From an uncultured Planococcus sp. (GTDB lineage Bacteria; Bacillota; Bacilli; Bacillales_A; Planococcaceae), in the NCBI GenBank assembly GCA_947502505.1, contig CANNAE010000006.1, positions 186,001-250,000 on the forward strand: a DNA stretch of 64,000 nt, read 5' to 3'. Shown one piece after another: positions 9,691-16,557 of this stretch (its first letter is position 1; each line of letters starts with the position of its first letter). Under the pieces are notes generated by a model. It was not told where the DNA came from. It did not search any database and saw only the letters and a program-made list of their open reading frames with translations. Made by a program: the position numbers and the translations under genes.

Positions 9691-9720
9691 AGAAACGGAA
9701 GGGCGGGCCGCCCTTCCGTT
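9691..9720 (-). terminator. Inverted repeat, probable terminator after ypsC
   Basis: AACGGAAGGGC pairs with GCCCTTCCGTT around a five-base loop, between the stop of ypsC and the start of ypvA. The T-tract on the minus strand is weak (TTCTCT), so termination may be partial, allowing read-through into ypvA. Confidence 0.6.
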
Positions 9721-9728
9721 TTCCTCGT

Positions 9729-10862
9729 TTATTTTTTTGGACGCTCTCCCCAGAATTGGAACAGGTCCGTGCGGATAAAGCCATTATACAATTTGCGTTT
9801 TTTCGTCGCTTTTTGGCCGTAGAGCTTTTCAAAGCCTTCCATTGACGACAGCATGTAAACAGACCATGTCGGGTATTTCGAGAACATTTGCCCCATATCG
9901 CCGATCATTTCTTCAATCACTTCGATTTCGCCGATCCGTTCGCCATAAGGCGGGTTGCCGACGACGACGCCATTTTCTTCGGTCGTCGTGAAATCTGTCA
10001 CTTGGCGCTGTTGCAAGCGCACAATGCCTGCAAATCCGGCTTCGATGACGTTTTCTTCTGCGATCTGGATCATCCGGTGGTCGATATCCGTTCCCAGGAT
10101 GTTCAGCGGCTGGTCGTAATCCGCTTGTTCTTCCGCTTCTGCACGCACTTCTTCCCAGATCTTAGAGCCGATCCATGGCCATTGTTCACTATCGAATTCC
10201 CGGTTATAACCCGGCGCGATATTCTGTCCGATCATCGCCGCTTCGATAACGATTGTCCCTGAACCGCAGAATGGATCGACAAATGGACGGTCCGGGCTCC
10301 AGCGCGACAATTTGATCAGCGCTGCGGCTAAGGTTTCCTTAAGCGGCGCTTCGCCTTGCCCGACGCGGTAGCCGCGTTTATGCAGCCCTGCCCCGCTCGT
10401 ATCGATCGATAATTGTACTTTATCTTTTAAGATCGATACTTCAATTTTAAAGCGCGGTCCTGACTCATCCAAGAAAGCGTTGCGGTGGTAAGCTTTCTTC
10501 ATGCGTTCGACGATCGCTTTTTTGACGATCGACTGGCAAGTCGGCACGCTGTGAAGTTTCGATTTGACCGATTTCCCTTGGACCGGGAATTCGGCATCGA
10601 CCGGCAAATATTTTTCCCATCCAATCGCTTTTGTCTGTTCGAACAGCTCATCGAAAGTGCTTGCTTCGAATTCGCCTGCAATCAATTTCACGCGGTCAGC
10701 GGTACGCAGCCAAAGATTGGTTTTTGCGATGTCCCGGGCTGTGCCTTCGAAAAACACTTTTCCATTGTCCGTCGTCGTTTCGTATCCCAGTTCTTTTACT
10801 TCATTGGCCACGATGGATTCAAGCCCCATTGCCGCTGTAGCCAGTAATTTATAGCTAGTCAT
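9729..10862 (-). CDS. ypsC: THUMP-domain class I RNA methyltransferase (RlmL/YpsC-like)
   Basis: A 377-residue SAM-dependent RNA methyltransferase. The N-terminal part (about 1-160) is a THUMP-type RNA-binding module. The C-terminal Rossmann domain has DPFCGSGTIVIEA for SAM binding and the catalytic NPPYGERIG motif typical of N2-guanine and related methylation. Homologues of the RlmL/RlmK N-terminal half modify 23S rRNA at a G in helix 74; that substrate is assumed from the family. The start is placed at the ATG at 10862, with AAGGAAG upstream; the frame extends ten codons further without similarity. It lies downstream of rnpB. Confidence 0.9.
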   Translation of the reverse strand: MTSYKLLATAAMGLESIVANEVKELGYETTTDNGKVFFEGTARDIAKTNLWLRTADRVKLIAGEFEASTFDELFEQTKAIGWEKYLPVDAEFPVQGKSVKSKLHSVPTCQSIVKKAIVERMKKAYHRNAFLDESGPRFKIEVSILKDKVQLSIDTSGAGLHKRGYRVGQGEAPLKETLAAALIKLSRWSPDRPFVDPFCGSGTIVIEAAMIGQNIAPGYNREFDSEQWPWIGSKIWEEVRAEAEEQADYDQPLNILGTDIDHRMIQIAEENVIEAGFAGIVRLQQRQVTDFTTTEENGVVVGNPPYGERIGEIEVIEEMIGDMGQMFSKYPTWSVYMLSSMEGFEKLYGQKATKKRKLYNGFIRTDLFQFWGERPKK

Positions 10863-10985
10863 AACATCTTCCTTTCTGTCTTCGTGCTTCATTTACCGTA
10901 GTCTTTCGGTTGGCATGCGCCATTTCGATATGCGCCAGCCCATCCTGTATCGGGTTTTGCCGTTTTCAATTTTTCTTTGTTCATA

Positions 10986-11017
10986 TGAAGAAAGGCTCCC
11001 CGACAGGAGAGCCTTTC
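10986..11017 (-). terminator. Terminator of rnpB
   Basis: The minus strand has the stem GAAAGGCTC / GAGCCTTTC with a loop containing CTGTCG, followed by TTCAT. It lies 17 bases after the P1 helix of the RNase P RNA. Confidence 0.85.
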
Positions 11018-11034
11018 AAGAAAATAAGTTAAGA

Positions 11035-11430
11035 CCATTCAAAATTCTATAAGCCATGTTTTGTCTCCGCGTACTCAAACAGCCGAAGCCTCGTACTGGC
11101 GGATGGCAATCATCTATCTGCGGATTCACTCCGCCTCTTCCGTCGGTTCAATTCCCTTGGAAAAGTGCCCCTACCATAATTTGGGTTTCTCACTCGCGGG
11201 GTTTACCTCGTTCCACCTGCATAGTTTCCTAGACAGCTCCGTCACTGTGGCACCTTCAGGGTATTTCGGCCATATCCGAAGACTTAGGCGTTCTACCCGC
11301 CGTCAGCATAAATGCTGCCCCAGCTTATTGTTTCGCTGGGCGCGATCACTACGGCCATCGCAGATCCGTGTGAGCATGGACTTTCCTCTCCCGCATCAAG
11401 TGCGGGAGCGATTGCCAGAATTTTAAATGG
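11035..11430 (-). ncRNA. rnpB: RNase P RNA, Bacillus class B
   Basis: Catalytic RNA of RNase P, which matures tRNA 5' ends. Conserved blocks on the minus strand, in order, are GAGGAAAGTCCATGCTC near the 5' end, GGGTAGAACGCCTAAGTC-like P8-P10 sequence, GTGCCACAGTGACGGAGC, GGTAAACCCC, GAGTGAGAAACCCAAATT, and AGATAGATGATTGCC with ACAAAACATGGCTTATAG at the 3' end. The ends pair as P1 (CCATTTAAAATTC with GAATTTTGAATGG), which sets the boundaries at about 11430 and 11035. Length and the class B elements match B. subtilis. It is flanked by gpsB and ypsC, as in related genomes. End positions may be off by a few bases. Confidence 0.96.
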
Positions 11431-11437
11431 CTAACTA

Positions 11438-11466
11438 AGTATACGCTATTCGGCATCCGTTGACAA
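11438..11466 (-). promoter_or_regulatory. Sigma-A promoter of rnpB
   Basis: The minus strand has TTGTCA, a 17-base spacer and TATACT. The -10 box ends about seven bases before the deduced 5' end of RNase P RNA. This is the best promoter match in the window. Confidence 0.88.
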
Positions 11467-11471
11467 GCCTG

Positions 11472-11765
11472 TTAACGATTGTCGAGTTTATTGCCGAACA
11501 CATGGTTTTCCAGATGAGACAATCTGCGCAAAATATCAAAATTGGTCGTTCCAGGAGCGGGAGTCGCTTGCTTTTTTGGCGACTCTTCCAGCTCCGCGCG
11601 CAAACGGCGGTTTTCATTTTGCAATTGCTCGATTTTTTTGTTGTACAATTCATAGTCTTGGATGACTTCATCCAGGAAATGGTCTACTTCATCCTGGTTG
11701 TAGCCGCGCATGGCTGTTTTAAAGTCTTTTTCTAGAATGTCTTTTGCTGCATATTTAATGTCCAT
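11472..11765 (-). CDS. gpsB: Cell division adaptor GpsB
   Basis: A 97-residue DivIVA-like protein. The N-terminal domain ([15 protein letters not shown], then [15 protein letters not shown]) is the membrane- and PBP1-binding part. It is followed by a coiled coil (about 35-60), a short Pro/Thr linker, and a C-terminal helix ([17 protein letters not shown]) that forms the trimer. GpsB moves PBP1 between side-wall and septum, so the presence of ponA about 5 kb away in the same window is fitting. Length matches B. subtilis GpsB. AAGGA lies upstream of the ATG. Confidence 0.96.
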   Translation of the reverse strand: MDIKYAAKDILEKDFKTAMRGYNQDEVDHFLDEVIQDYELYNKKIEQLQNENRRLRAELEESPKKQATPAPGTTNFDILRRLSHLENHVFGNKLDNR

Positions 11766-11821
11766 TCAAATCGTCCTTCCATTAAAAGAAACTTCGCGAA
11801 ATATGTCTATTCCTTACGGCT

Positions 11822-11827
11822 AGTATA
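11822..11827 (-). promoter_or_regulatory. Extended -10 promoter candidate for gpsB
   Basis: The minus strand reads TGCTATACT, an extended -10, between the mrfB stop and the gpsB start about 60 bases away. The -35 is not convincing. Confidence 0.5.
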
Positions 11828-11840
11828 GCATAAGGGATAT

Positions 11841-13097
11841 TTATCGTGTTCTTTGAACCGTGGATTCGGCGGCTTTTTTTCGTTTTTTCTCTTCAAGCCG
11901 CAATTCCCGTTTGAGCAAATCGTCCGATATCGACTTCCTGACTTTCGTATGGCTGGCTGCTTCTTTGGCAAATCCGGTCATGACGAGTGCCTGGTCCGGG
12001 TCTTTAAATTGATGTTCATGAAGTTTCGCCAAATGCACCCACGCTTCCACTTCCGCAACGCCGCGCAGATGGGGCGCCGCTTCTTTAAACAATTGAAGGG
12101 CTTCCACGTATTCGCCTTTGCGTTTTTTCTGCACCGCTAGCAAAAAGCGGGCCAGCGCCCCGGCATCGCCGCGCTCCAGCGTGACATGCTCCAGGTAAGC
12201 GGCACTTTGGTCGAATTGCTTCAAATCCGCATACCATTTGCCGATATTCGTGTAGGCACCGCTCGATTCGCTCGAGAAATCCTCCATCAGCAAATCGGAT
12301 GAGCGGATGTAAAGCGACACGAGCGAAAGGATGTCCAGTTCATTATGGTACAGCACTTTCGCCAAACCTTCGGGAAATCCGCTTTTGACCGCATCGAGAT
12401 AAATGGCAGGGATCAAATATCCCGGCACATCCCCGCTGCGGGCGAATCCGAGCTTCTCTTCTTCGATGACGCTGAGCTTGAGCCGCTGCAACTCATTTTT
12501 CCAGATCCGTTTCGTCCCGTGGAACAAATCGAGTTGGTGAGGGTCCGGCAATTTTGGCAATATGCCCCGGTGCATCGTCCAGCGTGAATGCAATTGCGGC
12601 CAGTCGAAACTTTTGCCATTATAGGAGAAAATCACGGAGTCCTCCGCTTGCCACAAATTTGATTCATAAAGGAATGCAGCTTCCTGGGAAGGATCCGGCA
12701 TAATCCATTGGGTCATTTCAAAACGGCCCGCTTTTCTTTCCAATACTCCGAGCAGGAAGATATACGCGCCCGTGCCCCCAAGGCCGGTCGTTTCCGTATC
12801 GAAAAACAGCAAAGGGGCTTGTTCCGACAGTTTAAACGGATGCTCGTGATCGGTCTCCTGCCAAGCATCAAGTACGCGGTCGAGTTCACCGAGCACGACA
12901 TTGCCATGCCGGTAATCGAGCGGATATTCAATTTTTTTCTCATAGACAAACCCGAATTTATTCTCTTTTAAGGTCAAGCCGATTTCTTTCCACTGCTGTT
13001 CATGAGGCGGCCGCACAGGGGCCGTTTGCGCTTTTCGGGCTGCCGGTTTTTTGTTCAGCATGCCTTTCATCTGCATCAGCTTGTTTTCAAAAGACAT
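11841..13097 (-). CDS. mrfB: MrfB exonuclease (YprB), DNA repair
   Basis: A 418-residue protein with a DEDD-type RNase H-fold exonuclease domain. Motif I is FFDTETTGLGG, motif II lies around YNGKSFDWPQLHSR, and the final acidic residue is in HNELDILSLVSLY. A TPR-like helical region occupies the C-terminal third, then a Lys/Arg-rich tail. In B. subtilis, MrfA and MrfB act together to remove mitomycin C lesions independently of UvrABC. The start is four bases after the mrfA stop, with GAGGGG overlapping the mrfA end, so the two are translationally linked. An upstream 13-codon extension is ignored because it would overlap mrfA. Confidence 0.93.
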   Translation of the reverse strand: MSFENKLMQMKGMLNKKPAARKAQTAPVRPPHEQQWKEIGLTLKENKFGFVYEKKIEYPLDYRHGNVVLGELDRVLDAWQETDHEHPFKLSEQAPLLFFDTETTGLGGTGAYIFLLGVLERKAGRFEMTQWIMPDPSQEAAFLYESNLWQAEDSVIFSYNGKSFDWPQLHSRWTMHRGILPKLPDPHQLDLFHGTKRIWKNELQRLKLSVIEEEKLGFARSGDVPGYLIPAIYLDAVKSGFPEGLAKVLYHNELDILSLVSLYIRSSDLLMEDFSSESSGAYTNIGKWYADLKQFDQSAAYLEHVTLERGDAGALARFLLAVQKKRKGEYVEALQLFKEAAPHLRGVAEVEAWVHLAKLHEHQFKDPDQALVMTGFAKEAASHTKVRKSISDDLLKRELRLEEKKRKKAAESTVQRTR

Positions 13098-13101
13098 ACG
13101 C

Positions 13102-15372
13102 TCACCCCTCTTTCTCCAATTCCACAAGCAATTCAATGACGCGCCCTTTCATATCCATCGCTGCATCCTGTGCCCCTATACATGCCGGGCAGCCATCGAA
13201 GCATGGGCATTCCGTGACGTGCTGCCGCGCTTTCTCGAGCAGCGGCTGCCACAAATCATAAATGCGCTCGCTGATGCCGATGCCGCCTGGGTATGAGTCA
13301 TGGATGAAAAACGACGGCTGGTCGTTATGCGGTGATTTCACTTGCGGCACGACATGGACATCCCGCCGGTCGCATTGCACGAATATCGGGATAAAGCTTT
13401 CGATAGCGTAAGCCGCACCGGTCATCATGTCTGATAGATCGGAATCGCTGAAATCAGCAGGCTTGTCAAAACTAAGCCAAGTCGAAGATGTATGCAATTC
13501 CTCGGCTGGCAGTGAAATCGGCCCCGAGCCGATATTGTCATGCGTATCAAAGCGGATTTTCTTGAAAATCGTCGGCATGGCAAGCACCGCTACGTCGCCG
13601 TAGAACACATTCGACTGGTGGAGCTTGCGGTTCTTGTCTTCGCTGATGACTTTCAGTTCAATCGCGAGGTTCGCATCGGTGAAGTAATCGACATCCACCT
13701 CGCGCACATAGGCTTTTTTCTCTTCCCAATCCAAGATCTCCACCTGGAACTGGGTGCCTTGGTGCAGGTAAATCGCTTCTTCGTGCAAAAGTGTCATGGC
13801 GCTGAAGCGGTCCATCTCGCCAATGACTTTCGTATCGGCTGGAACCGACTGGTCGACGATAACGACATTTTCCTGTGTTGCTGAACGCAAGGAAATATCG
13901 TGCGCCGGGAAACGGTCGCTCATCCAATGCCAACGGTCTGATGTCCGGACGAGAACGCCTTCTTCCTGAAGATACTCGAGCAAAGACTGGACATCGAATT
14001 CGCCGTACATATCCTCTGTCGAGAACGGCAATTCGAACGAAGCGCATTTCAAATGGTCCATCAGGATGATGATGTTCTCCGGATGGATGCGCGCTTCTTC
14101 CGGCGACTGGTCGAGCAAATATTCCGGATGATTGATGATGTACTGGTCAAGCGCAGTCGACTGGGCGACGTAAACGACGAGCGATTCATCCTGGCGCCTG
14201 CCCGCACGCCCCGCCTGTTGCCAGGCACTCGCAATATTGCCGGGGTAGCCGGTCATGATGCACGCCTGCAATTGGCCGATATCGACGCCGAGTTCAAGTG
14301 CATTGGTCGAGACGACGCATTGAATCGAACCGTCGCGCAAGCCTTTTTCGATGGCGCGCCGTTCTGATGGCAAATATCCGCCCCGGTAGCCTTTGATCGA
14401 TTCATCCTGCAACTTATATTTGGTGATTTCGTTTAAATAAGTTACCAGCATTTCCACGCGTACGCGTGATTTCGCAAACACGATCGTCTGCACGCCTTGC
14501 TTGACGAGATAGGTCGCCAAATCCCTCACTTCAAGGACCGCACTGCGACGGACGCCGAATGTCGGATGGACAATCGGCGGGTTGTAGAACAAGATATGTT
14601 TTTTGCCGGCCGGCGCGCCGTTCTGGTCGATCAGCTCGTGTGCGGTATTGGTCAAACTTTCAGCCAGCTGCTTCGGATTGGCGATCGTGGCCGAAGTACA
14701 GATAAAGACCGGATCGCTGCCGTAAAAGTTGCAGATGCGTTTAAGGCGGCGGATGACGTGCGCTACATGGGTGCCGAATACGCCTTTATACGTATGGAGC
14801 TCATCGATCACTATATAATGAAGGTTCTCAAAAAGTGACACCCATTTCGTGTGATGCGGCAAGATTCCGGAATGGAGCATATCCGGATTGGTCATGACGA
14901 TTTGCCCGGCTTTGCGCACTTTCGTCCGGATCGATGGCGATGTGTCCCCATCATACGTATAAGACAGGATCGACCGCTCGGTTTTTTCGATCAAATCGTG
15001 CAGGTCGCTTTTCTGGTCCTGCGCCAATGCTTTTGTCGGGAACAAGTACAAGGCGCGTGCGTTCGGGTCGTTCAATATTTTGTGCAGCACCGGCAAATGA
15101 TAGCAATAGGATTTGCCGGATGCAGTCGGTGTGACAGCCGTGAACGATTGGCCGGATTGTGCCAAGTCAAACGCCTGCCGCTGATGGGTATACAATTGTT
15201 CGATGCCTTTTTTCTGTAATGCCTGTTTCAGGCTATCGTGCATCGCTTCCGGAAAATCAGCATAGCTTGCCGGCTTTTCAGGCTTTGTGTGCCAATGGTA
15301 AATACGCTCCATCATCTCCGGCTCCACTTTCCATTCTGCGAGGATCTCCGGTATGGTCTTTTTGATTCTCAT
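13102..15372 (-). CDS. mrfA: MrfA DEAD/DEAH helicase (YprA), DNA repair
   Basis: A 756-residue superfamily 2 helicase. Walker A is TPTASGKSYCYHLP, the DExH box is VIDELHTYKGVFG, and the C-terminal motor has QAGRAGRR. The domain of unknown function at the C-terminus ends in CPCFDGCPACIGAQ, the four-cysteine zinc-binding motif described for MrfA. It unwinds DNA 3' to 5' and excises mitomycin lesions with MrfB. Its ATG overlaps the yppE stop as ATGA, and mrfB follows four bases later, giving a compact yppE-mrfA-mrfB unit. Confidence 0.95.
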   Translation of the reverse strand: MRIKKTIPEILAEWKVEPEMMERIYHWHTKPEKPASYADFPEAMHDSLKQALQKKGIEQLYTHQRQAFDLAQSGQSFTAVTPTASGKSYCYHLPVLHKILNDPNARALYLFPTKALAQDQKSDLHDLIEKTERSILSYTYDGDTSPSIRTKVRKAGQIVMTNPDMLHSGILPHHTKWVSLFENLHYIVIDELHTYKGVFGTHVAHVIRRLKRICNFYGSDPVFICTSATIANPKQLAESLTNTAHELIDQNGAPAGKKHILFYNPPIVHPTFGVRRSAVLEVRDLATYLVKQGVQTIVFAKSRVRVEMLVTYLNEITKYKLQDESIKGYRGGYLPSERRAIEKGLRDGSIQCVVSTNALELGVDIGQLQACIMTGYPGNIASAWQQAGRAGRRQDESLVVYVAQSTALDQYIINHPEYLLDQSPEEARIHPENIIILMDHLKCASFELPFSTEDMYGEFDVQSLLEYLQEEGVLVRTSDRWHWMSDRFPAHDISLRSATQENVVIVDQSVPADTKVIGEMDRFSAMTLLHEEAIYLHQGTQFQVEILDWEEKKAYVREVDVDYFTDANLAIELKVISEDKNRKLHQSNVFYGDVAVLAMPTIFKKIRFDTHDNIGSGPISLPAEELHTSSTWLSFDKPADFSDSDLSDMMTGAAYAIESFIPIFVQCDRRDVHVVPQVKSPHNDQPSFFIHDSYPGGIGISERIYDLWQPLLEKARQHVTECPCFDGCPACIGAQDAAMDMKGRVIELLVELEKEG

Positions 15373-15737
15373 TGTTTCTCATCGCCCTTTTCATCTATCG
15401 CTGTAAGCAAGGTCTGTATCGTGTACTGAGCCGCTTGAATCGTCTGGACAAAGCGTTTTTTGCTCGTATCTTTGTAGAAACTTTGGACGAACACCTGCCC
15501 CATGCCTTCTGCCGCATTATCGATTTGCAGCTTATGGACATATTTCGGCCGTTCGTTGCGAATAAACATCAGTGAAGCATCTTTCCACTCTTCTATGGCA
15601 GCATGCCATTCATCGGCATACGGTTTTACATCTTGGAAAAAATCAGGATCCGCGTCCAGCTCACGCATTTTCTTAAAGCGTGCAAGACACATATCACATT
15701 CTTCGTATAGCTTGCTTGATAATTGCTTGAGGTCCAT
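15369..15737 (-). CDS. yppE: YppE family protein (DUF1798)
   Basis: A small helical protein of 122 residues matching the DUF1798/YppE family in length and pattern (LYEECDMCLARF, DVKPYADEWHAAIEEWK, then FYKDTSKKRFVQT). Its function is unknown. It overlaps mrfA by four bases and so is probably co-translated with a DNA repair helicase; a functional link is inference only. GGAGGGGG precedes the ATG. Confidence 0.85.
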   Translation of the reverse strand: MDLKQLSSKLYEECDMCLARFKKMRELDADPDFFQDVKPYADEWHAAIEEWKDASLMFIRNERPKYVHKLQIDNAAEGMGQVFVQSFYKDTSKKRFVQTIQAAQYTIQTLLTAIDEKGDEKQ

Positions 15738-15895
15738 TTTATACCCCCTCCATAGCCATTAGTTTATCACAATCCGCCAAGCCATATACAGTTTGCCGAA
15801 CAAGCATTCTTTTCAGTTGGAGATGGCGCTGAAATCCGCTATCATTAGGGATAAAGTTCGGAAACCTTTCATCATATTTATCGTCTATGAGCGTG

Positions 15896-15904
15896 TGATA
15901 TGAT
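15896..15904 (+). promoter_or_regulatory. Extended -10 promoter candidate for recU-ponA
   Basis: TGATATGAT on the plus strand is an extended -10 about 20-25 bases before the recU start. The 190-base gap to the divergent yppE gene holds no other clear signal. Confidence 0.5.
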
Positions 15905-15927
15905 AAAGTAAGCGAGGTGTATCACAA

Positions 15928-16530
15928 ATGGCGATCAATTACCCAAACGGAAAGAAATTTTCTCCGCCAAAAGACCAACCGGTGCAGAAAAAGAAAAAAG
16001 ATGTATCCTTCAGCAACCGCGGGAAAACCTTGGAAGACGAGCTCAATGAAACAAATAGTTTCTATCTGCAGCGCGGGCTCGCCGTCATCCATAAAAAACC
16101 CGTGCCGGTGCAAATCGTGCGCGTCGAATACCCGTCCCGAAGCGCCGCAGTCATCCGGGAAGCTTATTTCCAAGCCCCTTCGACGACCGATTACAACGGC
16201 ATCTGGCAAGGGCGGTATGTCGATTTCGAAGCGAAAGAAACGGAAATCCGCACCTCTTTCCCACTGAAGAACATCCATGAGCATCAAGTGCACCATATGG
16301 CAGACATTGTCCGCCACGGAGGCCTTGCTTTTCTCATCATCCGATTCTCTTCCCTCGACCGTTATTTCGTCTTGCCATTCGAAACTCTGGAAACGTATTG
16401 GAAACGAATGACATCAGGCGGCAGAAAGTCCATGACCTTGGCGGAAGTAGAAGAAGCTTCAGTTGAAGTGAAGCCGGGCGCTTTTCCGAGAATCGATTAT
16501 TTATCCGTGCTCCATCAGCTAATGACATAG
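15928..16530 (+). CDS. recU: Holliday junction resolvase RecU
   Basis: A 200-residue resolvase beginning with the family-typical MAINYPNGKKF. The catalytic site includes the NRGKTLEDEL segment and the TTDYNGIWQGRYVDFEAKE stretch with the D, E and K ligands of the nuclease fold. RecU cuts Holliday junctions and modulates RecA during recombination and chromosome segregation. It is followed 27 bases later by ponA, the conserved recU-ponA pair in Firmicutes. GCGAGGTG lies upstream of the ATG. Confidence 0.97.
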   Translation: MAINYPNGKKFSPPKDQPVQKKKKDVSFSNRGKTLEDELNETNSFYLQRGLAVIHKKPVPVQIVRVEYPSRSAAVIREAYFQAPSTTDYNGIWQGRYVDFEAKETEIRTSFPLKNIHEHQVHHMADIVRHGGLAFLIIRFSSLDRYFVLPFETLETYWKRMTSGGRKSMTLAEVEEASVEVKPGAFPRIDYLSVLHQLMT

Positions 16531-16557
16531 CATATACATGAAAGTGAGGAAGCGCTT

